Shown here one piece after another: positions 1 to 7,550 of a DNA stretch of 34,201 nt; position 1 is the first letter of the stretch, and each line of letters opens with the position of its first letter. The translations under genes were made by a program, and so were the position numbers. The stretch comes from a virus: positions 1-34,201 of IMG/VR virus record IMGVR_UViG_3300042545_001265. One strand, 5' to 3'. Below the pieces are notes generated by a model, which saw only the letters and a list, made by a program, of their open reading frames with translations, was not told the DNA's origin and made no database searches.

Positions 1-149
1 CTCTATATAAAAAAGTAAAGAAAGTACCTAATCAATCCGTAACCCAAAAGGTAATGGGTAAATGGCAAATTGATAATAAAACCAAAGAGGTAGTTAAATT
101 AGATAAAACAAAAGTCCGTAAAGGAAAGATTAAAGACCTAAAGAAATAA
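1..149 (+). CDS. C-terminal end of an unrecognised lysine-rich protein (partial)
   Basis: The frame is open from the left edge (first whole codon at 3) and stops with TAA at 147-149, leaving 48 residues of a longer protein. About a third of the residues are lysine and the end (KGKIKDLKK) is strongly basic, so a nucleic-acid-binding or virion-internal role is possible, but no family is recognised. The start lies outside the window. The 70 bases that follow, up to the next gene, are non-coding; they hold a C-rich stretch near 195-218 and an AT-rich TAATATATAC sequence at 148-157. Confidence 0.6.
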   Translation, partial: LYKKVKKVPNQSVTQKVMGKWQIDNKTKEVVKLDKTKVRKGKIKDLKK

Positions 150-219
150 TATATACAAATACGATTTACGAAAAAAGCTAAAAACGACTACTCTCACCCC
201 CAACCCCCTCTCTCATCCT

Positions 220-492
220 ATGTTCGGAAATTCAATACCAATCCCGCCACCAATGAGTTCGAATCCTAATATCATCCATAAACCTAAACCAATATTTGTT
301 ATGAGGTTTAGAGCTTCAATGGATGATGCTGAATTTGGATATGTTAAAGATGTAATATACAAATCGGATATGAATAATGAATATCATATCATTTGTTTAA
401 GAAACGATAAGGATAAGGATGAATTTGAAATGTATAACGCGGATAAGATAGATAGACAAGAATTTAATACAATCATTAATAAAATAAAATAA
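220..492 (+). CDS. Hypothetical protein, 90 aa
   Basis: Small protein of unknown function. The first 27 residues are rich in proline and asparagine and look disordered. The rest is mixed and charged, with a lysine/aspartate-rich patch around residues 62-72. No signal peptide, membrane segment or known motif is visible. The start is uncertain: ATG at 220 gives 90 residues, whereas ATG at 301 would begin just at the ordered part. Neither has a Shine-Dalgarno sequence, which is normal for this genome. It ends two bases before the next gene, so the two are probably co-transcribed. Confidence 0.6.
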   Translation: MFGNSIPIPPPMSSNPNIIHKPKPIFVMRFRASMDDAEFGYVKDVIYKSDMNNEYHIICLRNDKDKDEFEMYNADKIDRQEFNTIINKIK

Positions 493-494
493 AA

Positions 495-734
495 ATGGCA
501 AAGAAAGCAGAACAATTAGAGTTGTTTCCACAAGAAGAAACACAAGTACAAGAACCACAACCAACCCCTCAACCTATTAACTGGTATGAGTTTGATTGGG
601 ATAACAAAATTCAAACAATAGATGATTTAAAAGTTATCTTTAAAAGTTTGAGAATGACAGTATCAGAAAAAGCAGAAGAATTCGATACCCTAAAGAAATA
701 CCTTAAAGATGATGTAGCTTATACTACTAATTAA
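495..734 (+). CDS. Hypothetical protein, 79 aa
   Basis: Small acidic protein of unknown function. Residues 1-27 are Gln/Pro/Glu-rich and probably flexible (QEPQPTPQP). Residues 28-75 are likely mostly helical, with a charged amphipathic stretch (EKAEEFDTLKKYLKD). The start follows the stop of the preceding gene by two bases, after an A-rich leader, which suggests translational coupling. No enzyme motif or membrane segment is visible. Confidence 0.65.
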   Translation: MAKKAEQLELFPQEETQVQEPQPTPQPINWYEFDWDNKIQTIDDLKVIFKSLRMTVSEKAEEFDTLKKYLKDDVAYTTN

Positions 735-743
735 TTTTTTCCA

Positions 744-753
744 TATATTTATT
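744..753 (+). promoter_or_regulatory. Putative late promoter element TATATTTATT
   Basis: The TATATTTATT box begins 33 bases before the ATG at 777. There is no TTTG/TTGG element 19 bases upstream, which separates it from the host-type promoters of this window. Related boxes precede the genes at 2093, 3623, 21421, 25114 and 33818. Calling it late is inference from that placement and from the gp55-like gene at 18938. Confidence 0.4.
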
Positions 754-776
754 CCTAAACAAAGGAGTAACAATTT

Positions 777-905
777 ATGGCAAAAGCAAAAGGTTCATTA
801 ACATCAACTAAGGTTTCATTCGGCTCTCGTAAAAGAGGTTCAGCAAAGAAAGCTTATAACAAACACACACCCCGTCCAAAAGATTATCGTGGACAAGGAA
901 GATAA
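777..905 (+). CDS. Small basic protein, 42 aa
   Basis: Forty-two-residue, very basic protein built from short Lys/Arg/Ser/Gly runs (SFGSRKRGSAKKAYNKHTP) and ending in DYRGQGR. The ATG at 777 has one of the few good ribosome binding sites in the window, AAGGAG ten bases upstream, and the putative late promoter box at 744-753 lies just before it. These support a real, well-expressed gene despite its size. Abundant short basic proteins in phages are often virion-internal or nucleic-acid-binding, but the role here is inferred only from composition. It ends one base before the ATG at 907. Confidence 0.7.
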   Translation: MAKAKGSLTSTKVSFGSRKRGSAKKAYNKHTPRPKDYRGQGR

Positions 906-906
906 A

Positions 907-1650
907 ATGTTTAGTAGAGAAGTAACAAATGATTATGGTTCTTATAGTAGAGTAAATGATAGTACAATTTTATTTAAAGGAGTATTTGATAAAAACTTTA
1001 GAGAACTAAAAACGATTGACCCCAATACGGCAACGTACAAAGTATTTAATTGTCCTTCTCAATCTATTAATTTCGCAGTAAAGTTGGGGAGTAGTACATA
1101 TATTCCCCAACATTTATTTGATAGGTTAGTAACAGCCTATAAAGAAAATAATCCATACTACACTATAAACGATTTAGTTATATTAGAAATGGAGTTAACT
1201 AAAATAATTTCATTTATAGAAAACAAATATGGTGGTGAGGTAGAAACAAACACAATCACATATATAGGTAGTACATCAGCATTTTCTAGTTCAGTAGTAG
1301 ATGGTGATACTACTACATCAATTACAAGTTCAACTACAACCGTAACTGCTAATCCTAGAAAAGAGACGAGTAGTAGATTAGAATTAGCAGGTGTAACACA
1401 ATTAGGATTTCAATTTTATAAAGATAATGATCCCGATATACTAAACGAAGAAAATATAATTAAACATATTTTATTTATATTTGAAGAAACTAATATAAGA
1501 ATTAGTGGTACTTATAAAAATGTATTGTATCAGAACGCAGATGAAAGTGTTATCATAGCAAACTTACCAGCTTCAACCGATGTAGTAAAGCCGGTAACAA
1601 CGAGAGTTACAAGTATGGATGATTATTTAAAAGATGTAGTAAGAGAATAA
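907..1650 (+). CDS. Unrecognised protein, 247 aa (possible virion protein)
   Basis: No family is recognised. The frame extends upstream to an ATG at 889, but that would overlap the small basic gene, so ATG 907, which directly follows that gene's stop, is preferred. The N-terminal half (to about residue 105) is mixed alpha/beta. A Ser/Thr-rich low-complexity linker follows at roughly residues 120-147 (SITSSTTTVTA), then a second globular part. A Thr/Ser linker between two ordered parts is common in structural proteins. Its position behind a putative late promoter fits a virion role, but this is inference. Confidence 0.6.
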   Translation: MFSREVTNDYGSYSRVNDSTILFKGVFDKNFRELKTIDPNTATYKVFNCPSQSINFAVKLGSSTYIPQHLFDRLVTAYKENNPYYTINDLVILEMELTKIISFIENKYGGEVETNTITYIGSTSAFSSSVVDGDTTTSITSSTTTVTANPRKETSSRLELAGVTQLGFQFYKDNDPDILNEENIIKHILFIFEETNIRISGTYKNVLYQNADESVIIANLPASTDVVKPVTTRVTSMDDYLKDVVRE

Positions 1651-1663
1651 TAAATAGTTATAT

Positions 1664-2056
1664 ATGGATATTAATAAACTATTAAAGATTACCAATATGT
1701 ACGCAAAAACCAATTGGAGAAAGTATTTTGATGAAGATGCTTCTCCCGCTGTTTCTAACTATATTTCTATGAATGGTGATACATTATATCCCTGGATTCT
1801 ACAAATATTAAAAGGAGCAATTGAAGAAAATTTAGAAGAGGTTGCTATCATTAAGTTCACCGATAGTAAAATGTTCGCTACAATCGATAGGAGTGAGTAT
1901 AAAGACCTTCTAAATAAAATGATGGATTACTTTGTACAAAAAGAACAATACGAACAATGTGGTGCAATAAGGGATTTAATCCTATCAATCGATAATCCAC
2001 CATCACCAAAACCAAAAAGAAAATATACCAAAAGAACTACTAAATTACAAAGTTAG
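1664..2056 (+). CDS. Hypothetical protein with UVR-like helix and basic tail, 130 aa
   Basis: Mostly helical small protein. Around residues 92-108 the sequence EQYEQCGAIRDLI resembles the UVR motif of UvrB/UvrC (a helical hairpin with a conserved Glu...Ala-x-x-Arg-Asp pattern). It is followed by a proline/lysine-rich basic tail (PKPKRKYTKRTTK) that could contact nucleic acid or other proteins. The resemblance rests on one helix only, so no function is assigned. The gene starts 13 bases after its upstream neighbour and probably shares its transcript. Confidence 0.6.
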   Translation: MDINKLLKITNMYAKTNWRKYFDEDASPAVSNYISMNGDTLYPWILQILKGAIEENLEEVAIIKFTDSKMFATIDRSEYKDLLNKMMDYFVQKEQYEQCGAIRDLILSIDNPPSPKPKRKYTKRTTKLQS

Positions 2057-2067
2057 TATATTTATAA
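2057..2067 (+). promoter_or_regulatory. Putative late promoter element TATATTTATAA
   Basis: A TATATTTATAA box ends 25 bases before the ATG at 2093, with no TTGG/TTTG box at the host-type spacing. It is one of the clearest copies of the recurring motif and would drive the Hint-domain gene and perhaps the modification cassette behind it. Confidence 0.45.
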
Positions 2068-2092
2068 GAAATAATAAGGAAAAAATAAATTT

Positions 2093-3592
2093 ATGAGAAC
2101 AGTATTAATAGGTTCGGACTTTATGTACGACAAAGATGGTAATTTAAAACCAATTGAAATCAATACAGCACTAGGCTGGGATGGTCCTGAAAAAATAGAA
2201 GCGGATATAGATTGTTTAGATTTAACATCATTATATGCATTTGTTGAAACCAATGGATTTACATCAATACATTATGTTGGAGATTTGGGAATGCTAAACA
2301 AAGCGTTAGAAGCTCAATATAGTGGTAGTTCAATTGTATATGAATTTCACGGAGTAGGAAAAAATTCCATCACAATACCATTTATAGAGGATAATGCCGA
2401 AACATTAATTATCAGAAGTGCATATGATACAACCGCATTAGTAGATGATACCTATTGTAGAGATAAGGTAGAATTTTTAAAACTGATTCAATCCGAATCA
2501 TTTGGTTCTCAATTTGCATATTTAGATGAAGCAAATCAATTAGTATCAAACATAACAATAATACCAGATAATGGTGAGCACCCTAATTTTATTTTAAAAT
2601 CAAGATATCCTGAATATGATAAGGAATTATTTCCTAAGTTTTATAAAGTATCAACTCAATTGGAATTAGATACAATTTTACAAAATGTCACATCAGATTA
2701 CTTCTTAATGGAAAATTATTGTAACACTACTAATAATTTCGAAGGACATATAAAAGTAATAAGAAGTTTAAATATATTGTATCCACCAACATTAGAATCA
2801 ATTCAAATTGGACAATATACTAAATTGAATCAAAATATATTTTTCAACGAAGTAATATATGATAGTGAAACATATGAGGTAGCTTCTGAATATAGAGATA
2901 GTTATGTGACAACCATAAACAATAGATGGTTACCAAAATTATTAGACACTGATTTAGTTGAAATGGCAGACGGTACATTTAAAACCGCAGTAGAATTACA
3001 GGTAAATGATTTAATTAAAACAATTGATATCCCAAATCCAAATGGTACGGATAATTCATCTTATACTACAAATTTTGCTATAACATACGAAACATTAGTA
3101 AGTGGTACAACTTATTCAACAAACAAAATTACTAATTTAAAAAAGATAAATTTATTAACATATATTCATGAATTAACGTTTGATGATAATAGTACTTGGG
3201 AAGATACGGGAGTTTCTTCTTATTTAATTGAAAGAAATAATGAGATTCAATTTGAAAACTTATTTGATGTTCAAATTGGAGATGTTGTTTTATTATTAAA
3301 TACAACAGAAGGACTGGTTGATTTTGTTAGAAAAACAGTTACTTCAAACATTCAAATTAAAAAAGTATTTTCTGGATGGTTCATTTCAGTAGAAAATGCA
3401 CATTTGTTTTTAACTAAAACATCATCCACAAATAATGAATCATTTGTTTCCATTGAACACAATGGTCCAGCCTGTCCACCATACGCTTGCCCGTGTCCAG
3501 GTACTTGTTCATCTTGTCCAAAAGGTGAACCATATTGTGCATGGCCGGGTCCATATTGTAGAGCAAATGGATACTCTGGATTCTGTCTGTAA
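2093..3592 (+). CDS. ATP-grasp-like / degenerate Hint domain protein with Cys-rich C-terminal tail, 499 aa
   Basis: Multi-part protein not recognised as a whole. Residues 9-31 hold YDKDGNLKPIEINTALGWD, which resembles the terminal metal-binding motif of ATP-grasp ligases (E22, N24). Residues 165-240 also look ATP-grasp-like (FILKS; LMENY; HIKVIRSLNILYP), so the order appears permuted. Residues about 282-457 resemble a Hint (intein/hedgehog) domain. LVEMADGTFK and VNDLI at 288-308 match its opening block, IGDVV at 395-399 a middle block, WFISVENAHLFLT at 429-441 the late block, and H456-N457 the closing His-Asn. The usual first Cys is replaced (Lys282 in the alignment) and the TxxH histidine appears to be Ser375. 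After N457 come 42 residues with eight cysteines, nine prolines and four tyrosines. The domain calls are by eye; function is unknown. Confidence 0.6.
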   Translation: MRTVLIGSDFMYDKDGNLKPIEINTALGWDGPEKIEADIDCLDLTSLYAFVETNGFTSIHYVGDLGMLNKALEAQYSGSSIVYEFHGVGKNSITIPFIEDNAETLIIRSAYDTTALVDDTYCRDKVEFLKLIQSESFGSQFAYLDEANQLVSNITIIPDNGEHPNFILKSRYPEYDKELFPKFYKVSTQLELDTILQNVTSDYFLMENYCNTTNNFEGHIKVIRSLNILYPPTLESIQIGQYTKLNQNIFFNEVIYDSETYEVASEYRDSYVTTINNRWLPKLLDTDLVEMADGTFKTAVELQVNDLIKTIDIPNPNGTDNSSYTTNFAITYETLVSGTTYSTNKITNLKKINLLTYIHELTFDDNSTWEDTGVSSYLIERNNEIQFENLFDVQIGDVVLLLNTTEGLVDFVRKTVTSNIQIKKVFSGWFISVENAHLFLTKTSSTNNESFVSIEHNGPACPPYACPCPGTCSSCPKGEPYCAWPGPYCRANGYSGFCL

Positions 3593-3602
3593 TATTTAAA
3601 TA
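3590..3602 (+). promoter_or_regulatory. Possible late promoter element TAATATTTAAATA
   Basis: A variant of the recurring TATATTTAT box that overlaps the stop codon of the Cys-rich protein and lies 21 bases before the ATG at 3623. The match is looser than at 2057, and AT-rich spacers can produce it by chance. Confidence 0.25.
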
Positions 3603-3622
3603 AAAAAATAAAACCAAATAAA

Positions 3623-3712
3623 ATGGCAAATATAATAACAAATACCGAAATTAACACATTAAATACCACCTTAACAACTATTGGTAATTTAATAGTGGCA
3701 GCAAATTCTTAA
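3623..3712 (+). CDS. Possible 29-aa peptide
   Basis: A complete small frame, ATG at 3623 to TAA at 3710, encodes a 29-residue peptide rich in Asn, Thr and Ile (MANIITNTEINTLNTT...). It begins with the MAN start shared by the structural genes at 25114 and 25533, and has an A-rich leader with a loose late-promoter box upstream. It fills most of the space between the Cys-rich protein and the first oxygenase. It has no motif, and could be a small virion peptide or a chance frame. Confidence 0.35.
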   Translation: MANIITNTEINTLNTTLTTIGNLIVAANS

Positions 3713-3730
3713 TCATAAAAAATAAGTTAC

Positions 3731-4261
3731 ATGATACACCTTATAAAAGGTATATTAACAAAGGAAGAGTGTGAATTTTTATCTAAACAATTTGATATCG
3801 AAAAGGTAAATAATTTTTCCTCAGATATTAAGGCGGATACAAATGAATCGTTTGGTTTTAGACCTTCGCATAATTTTAACAAATACTTGGAAATCCTAAA
3901 ACCAAAAATATTTGAATTTGATAGTCAAATAACACATGTTGAAAATGTAAACACATATGTTAGAGAATACTATAATGCTGCATTTTTAGTAAAGCATATA
4001 GATAGAAAAGATATAAGTGTAACAATGTCTATATGTTTAGAATCAACAATAAATACAGAATGGCCACTATTTGCTAAAATAGATGGAAAAGAATATTCGT
4101 TTAATGCAAATGTAGGAGATGGAATATTATTATTTGGTGCAGATAAAAACGTACATTGGAGAAATACTTTATCTTGTAAAGAAAATCAAAGAGTATTACA
4201 ATTTTTTTTACATTGGTCACCTTCTAATTTTTTTATAAAAAATACAAAATCACTAACATAA
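3731..4261 (+). CDS. 2-oxoglutarate/Fe(II)-dependent oxygenase, 176 aa
   Basis: Predicted non-haem iron oxygenase that couples 2-oxoglutarate decarboxylation to hydroxylation of a substrate. The iron ligands are visible as H89-x-D91 (KHIDRKD) and H142 (NVHWRN), with R154 (NQRVLQF) placed to bind 2-oxoglutarate. The core is the size usual for prolyl-4-hydroxylase-like single-domain enzymes. The N-terminal LTKEECEFL is shared with the oxygenases at 4268 and 7522, so the three are probably paralogues. No signal peptide, so cytoplasmic. It opens a seven-gene run of modifying enzymes. The substrate (protein, glycan, base or small molecule) cannot be read from sequence. Very AT-rich. Confidence 0.75.
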   Translation: MIHLIKGILTKEECEFLSKQFDIEKVNNFSSDIKADTNESFGFRPSHNFNKYLEILKPKIFEFDSQITHVENVNTYVREYYNAAFLVKHIDRKDISVTMSICLESTINTEWPLFAKIDGKEYSFNANVGDGILLFGADKNVHWRNTLSCKENQRVLQFFLHWSPSNFFIKNTKSLT

Positions 4262-4267
4262 AAAATT

Positions 4268-4840
4268 ATGTCATTTAAATACATATCAATACCAAATTTA
4301 TTAACAAAAGAAGAATGTGATTTAATACTAAATTTTTCATTAGAAAATTTAACACTAAAACCCGCGGGTATCGTAGGAGAAGATAAACTCATTTTGGATA
4401 AAAGAAAATCTAATGTTGCATTTTATCCATACTATGAAAAATTTCCATTCATACTTGAAAAAATAACTAAATTACTACAAGAAAATATTAGTATAAAAGG
4501 CTTTGATTTAGATTATAAAAATAGTAATTTTCAATTTACAGAATATAAAGTTGGTGAATATTATGGTTGGCACGTAGATTCAGATGGAGAAGATATTAAA
4601 CAAGATAAGAGATACTGCTCTTTGGTTATACAATTAAATGATGGATATGAAGATGGTGATTTAGAATTAAAATTATCCGATGGTTCAATAATGAAAGTAG
4701 AGAAGGGGATAGGCAATACTATTGTTTTTTTATCAAATATTGAACATAGAGTAACTGGAGTTAAAACGGGTGTTAGATATACATTAGTAAATTGGGTTGG
4801 TATAACAGAAAAAAATAATTACAAAAAAACATTATTATAA
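4268..4840 (+). CDS. 2-oxoglutarate/Fe(II)-dependent oxygenase (prolyl hydroxylase-like), 190 aa
   Basis: The most typical of the three oxygenases. The double-stranded beta-helix core carries H102-V-D104 (YGWHVDSD), H160 (IEHRVTG) and R170 (GVRYTLVNW). The strand LNDGYEDGDLEL before the second histidine matches the PKHD / prolyl-4-hydroxylase pattern. The N-terminus LLTKEECDLIL aligns with its neighbours at 3731 and 7522. The gene lies six bases after the previous stop and ends one base before the next start, so it is within an operon. Family role: hydroxylation with O2 and 2-oxoglutarate. Substrate unknown; a prolyl or lysyl residue of a phage protein is one option, a nucleobase another. Confidence 0.85.
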   Translation: MSFKYISIPNLLTKEECDLILNFSLENLTLKPAGIVGEDKLILDKRKSNVAFYPYYEKFPFILEKITKLLQENISIKGFDLDYKNSNFQFTEYKVGEYYGWHVDSDGEDIKQDKRYCSLVIQLNDGYEDGDLELKLSDGSIMKVEKGIGNTIVFLSNIEHRVTGVKTGVRYTLVNWVGITEKNNYKKTLL

Positions 4841-4841
4841 T

Positions 4842-5147
4842 ATGAAAATAGATTTTAAAGAAATTTCAAGAGCGTGGTATAATAAAATTAGACATTCAGC
4901 CGAATTAAAAGATTTAGCAGATAAACGATTTGATATATGTTTACAATGTCCATCTAAACAAGAAATACTAAATATTAAAGGAACTGAGTGGGCTTTGAAA
5001 TGTGGTGAGTGTGGTTGTCCATTAAAAGGAAAAGTTTATAGTCCAAATACACACATTCACCCAAACGGTTCGTGTCCGTTGGGTAAATGGAAAGAAGTGG
5101 AAGATGAATATTTGAAATTCGTTAAAACAACTAAAACAATTATATAA
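4842..5147 (+). CDS. Zinc-ribbon-like small protein, 101 aa
   Basis: Small protein with six cysteines in a metal-binding layout: C33-x2-C36, C54-x2-C57-x-C59 and C78, with histidines H71 and H73 near the last one. The core reads CLQC then CGECGCPL then CPLGKW. This suggests one or two structural zinc sites. No enzyme residues are apparent. It sits inside the modification run (oxygenases before, sulfotransferase after) with gaps of one and two bases, so it may be an adaptor or substrate-recognition subunit, but this is inferred from position only. Confidence 0.65.
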   Translation: MKIDFKEISRAWYNKIRHSAELKDLADKRFDICLQCPSKQEILNIKGTEWALKCGECGCPLKGKVYSPNTHIHPNGSCPLGKWKEVEDEYLKFVKTTKTII

Positions 5148-5149
5148 AC

Positions 5150-5830
5150 TTGTCTCATTTAATTAACAATCAACTTATTTGGATTTCCAACCCAAAGTGT
5201 GCGAGCTATTCGATAGAAAAGGCACTTAGAAATTCAAAACTAAAATTAGAAATGTATGACCCAAATACTATTGAAGGCCACTATCATGTCCCATTAAATG
5301 CGTGTTTGGAAATGTGGGGAAAAAAAGAAACAATTTGTATAACCAGAGATTGGTTATCTAGATGGTTAAGTGCTCTAAACTACGTTTGGGATACAATAGA
5401 ATATTACAGCAATCACACACCTATTTGCAAATGGGAAGATATTGATAATGAGTTTATATATAAAACATTTGATACCGACTTTTTAAATCATTTACATTTA
5501 CAAGACGAAAGTGGATATGGATATAAAACATGTTTTTTAAAAGTAGTTAAAGAAAAAGATGAACCATTAGCACGTAATACAAATGGAATGTCAACATTAA
5601 TATCGCAGAGATATTACAAATCTAATAAAAATTGCACCTATGAATTTGATATTAAAGACATAGATAAATTTACAGATTTTATTGAAGAAAGGTTTGGTGA
5701 AAGATTGATTCTAGAAATAACCAACAAATCCACAAAAAGAGCAAATAAAATTGTTATTGATGATAAATTAAAATCGTTTATTTGGGAAAATTTTGAAAAA
5801 AGATTTGAAAAAAACAATCATTTAATTTAA
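5150..5830 (+). CDS. Sulfotransferase-like protein, 226 aa (TTG start)
   Basis: Predicted PAPS-dependent sulfotransferase, which would move a sulfuryl group from PAPS to a hydroxyl or amine. Near the N-terminus NPKCASYS (residues 14-21) matches the 5'-phosphosulfate loop. ITRDWLSRWLSA (64-75) matches the 3'-phosphate site, with R66 and S74. The start is TTG: no ATG precedes the loop, the first in-frame ATG is at residue 36, and the frame is closed upstream by a stop at 5132. It begins two bases after the zinc-ribbon gene and abuts the glycosyltransferase. Sulfotransferases are unusual in phages. The acceptor is unknown: a glycan, tyrosine or small molecule. Confidence 0.7.
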   Translation: MSHLINNQLIWISNPKCASYSIEKALRNSKLKLEMYDPNTIEGHYHVPLNACLEMWGKKETICITRDWLSRWLSALNYVWDTIEYYSNHTPICKWEDIDNEFIYKTFDTDFLNHLHLQDESGYGYKTCFLKVVKEKDEPLARNTNGMSTLISQRYYKSNKNCTYEFDIKDIDKFTDFIEERFGERLILEITNKSTKRANKIVIDDKLKSFIWENFEKRFEKNNHLI

Positions 5831-6997
5831 ATGAAAATGGTTTTTTGGTATAGTGATATAATACCAACACCTGGTATTCAATTTGTAAGTGAAAATTTAT
5901 TTGATAATATTTTATTTAAAAATGTAGATACTGACGCAGTGGATTCTACAAAATTAAATTTTTTAGTTTTTAAATTGGAAACTAGTTGGGGATTTCCAAA
6001 TACTTCATATACTCATTCGGATAAGTTTATAGAATTACTAAAAAAGCTACAAACCAAAAACTTTTATTTTATTGCAGATTACACACCGGAGGCACATACC
6101 CGGCCGGATGATTTAAGTTTATCTTTTTTAAATAAATTAAAAGTTAATGGTATTGATATAAATCGTTTAATTGTGGCAAATAATAATTCAGATAAGGTTG
6201 GATTACAATGTGCAAAATATGATAATTTTATATTAAATACTATTTACTTTCCTTATTTTTATTTACACACATACGATGCATTAAAAAATCAAATTGGAAA
6301 TATTGGTATAAATAATACTATAACTACCGATAAGAAATTTTTATGTTTAAATCGTAGAATGTATCACCACAAATATCAAATTATTGAAGAATTGTTTAAT
6401 AGAGGGATATTAGATGATACTAGATTTAGTTGGGTAGATAATAAGAATACAAAAAATTTTCTAAATAAAAAATTGGTTTCACATTTAAACATAGATGTAA
6501 ATAATTTTAAAGCAATTCAATTAGAAGGTGATGTAATGTATGGTACTGAATTATCTACACATGAAGAATATCTTTACACAATAAATGTTAACTGGTATTA
6601 CAAAAGTAAAGTTAATATCATAACGGAAACAAACTTTAATGAAACAGAAATTCACATAACCGAAAAGACTTGGAAGGCAATTTATTTAGGTGTTCCATTT
6701 GTTATATCCGCATCAAATGGACATCTTAAAACATTACGGAATATGGGATTTAAAACATTCAATTCAGTAATCAATGAGGATTATGATGACATGTATGGTA
6801 AAGATAAAATAAAACAAATCATAGATAGTGCAATAGAATTATCCAATATATATGATAGCAAAGAAGTATTAGAAATATGTAAGTTTAATCAACAACTATA
6901 TTTTAATTTAGAACATCGTAAGAAAATATGTAAAGAAGTTTTTTTAGATAAATTATATGATATTAAAAATCCAATAGTACATAAAAGTTTAATTTAA
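5831..6997 (+). CDS. Glycosyltransferase-like protein (GT10/exostosin-type C-terminal domain), 388 aa
   Basis: Predicted GT-B-type glycosyltransferase. The C-terminal half carries the donor-site signature seen in fucosyltransferase (GT10)-like and exostosin-like proteins: ITEKTWKAI at 276-284, GVPFVI at 287-292, and GFKTFNSVINEDYD at 306-319. A basic FLCLNRRMYHHKY at 170-182 may bind the nucleotide-sugar. The N-terminal part (1-160) is less conserved and would set the acceptor. No signal peptide. It sits directly between two sulfotransferase genes, with no gap before it and one base after, consistent with building and then sulfating a glycan. Sugar and acceptor cannot be told. Very AT-rich. 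Confidence 0.7.
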   Translation: MKMVFWYSDIIPTPGIQFVSENLFDNILFKNVDTDAVDSTKLNFLVFKLETSWGFPNTSYTHSDKFIELLKKLQTKNFYFIADYTPEAHTRPDDLSLSFLNKLKVNGIDINRLIVANNNSDKVGLQCAKYDNFILNTIYFPYFYLHTYDALKNQIGNIGINNTITTDKKFLCLNRRMYHHKYQIIEELFNRGILDDTRFSWVDNKNTKNFLNKKLVSHLNIDVNNFKAIQLEGDVMYGTELSTHEEYLYTINVNWYYKSKVNIITETNFNETEIHITEKTWKAIYLGVPFVISASNGHLKTLRNMGFKTFNSVINEDYDDMYGKDKIKQIIDSAIELSNIYDSKEVLEICKFNQQLYFNLEHRKKICKEVFLDKLYDIKNPIVHKSLI

Positions 6998-6998
6998 T

Positions 6999-7550
6999 AT
7001 GATTATAACAATTTTAGCAGAACCAAGAAGTGGTTCAACAAATTTAGCTAATTGGTTTTATTTTAATAAAAATTTTACTACTTTATTTATACCAAGTGAC
7101 CCCAAATCAAAGTGGTATAAAGCTGTATCTCCCAAAGAATATACATATAATACCGAACATTTATTAATAAAAGAAGATTATTATCATTATAAAAATTTTG
7201 ATGAATTAATCAGTATTTCTGATAAAGTAATTTTGTTATATAGAGAAAACATAGAAGAGCAAATAGATTCTTGGACAAATGCAAAATTAACTAATAATTG
7301 GGAAAAACAATGGGTTTCAAAAAATATAAAAAATAATAATGAAACTATTTTTTTTAAAGAATTAAAAAATAGATTTAAAAAAGAATATTTAGATAAAAAC
7401 TATTTTAAAATATCATATGAAGAACTATATCACAATGATGGTTTTCAAAAAATATTAGATTATTTAAATATGGATGAATTAAAAAATAAAAACTTTCCTT
7501 ACGGAACGAAATATAGAATCTATGTTAATAAAACAAACACAGTTATTTAG
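6999..7550 (+). CDS. Sulfotransferase-like protein, 183 aa
   Basis: Second predicted sulfotransferase of the cassette, of a different subtype from the one at 5150. The N-terminal AEPRSGSTNLANW (7-19) is the PAPS-binding loop of the form PRSGST. VILLYRENIEEQIDS (77-91) carries the expected R82 and S91 for the 3'-phosphate. At 183 residues it is short for the family, which often runs 230-300, so only the core fold may be present. It overlaps the next gene by 29 bases. Base composition is extremely AT-rich, with long A and T runs near 7320-7400. Confidence 0.7.
   Translation: MIITILAEPRSGSTNLANWFYFNKNFTTLFIPSDPKSKWYKAVSPKEYTYNTEHLLIKEDYYHYKNFDELISISDKVILLYRENIEEQIDSWTNAKLTNNWEKQWVSKNIKNNNETIFFKELKNRFKKEYLDKNYFKISYEELYHNDGFQKILDYLNMDELKNKNFPYGTKYRIYVNKTNTVI

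Noticed and set aside
889-906. ATG 889 as the start of the gene ending at 1650
   Set aside because: It lies within the small basic gene (777-905); ATG 907 follows that stop directly.
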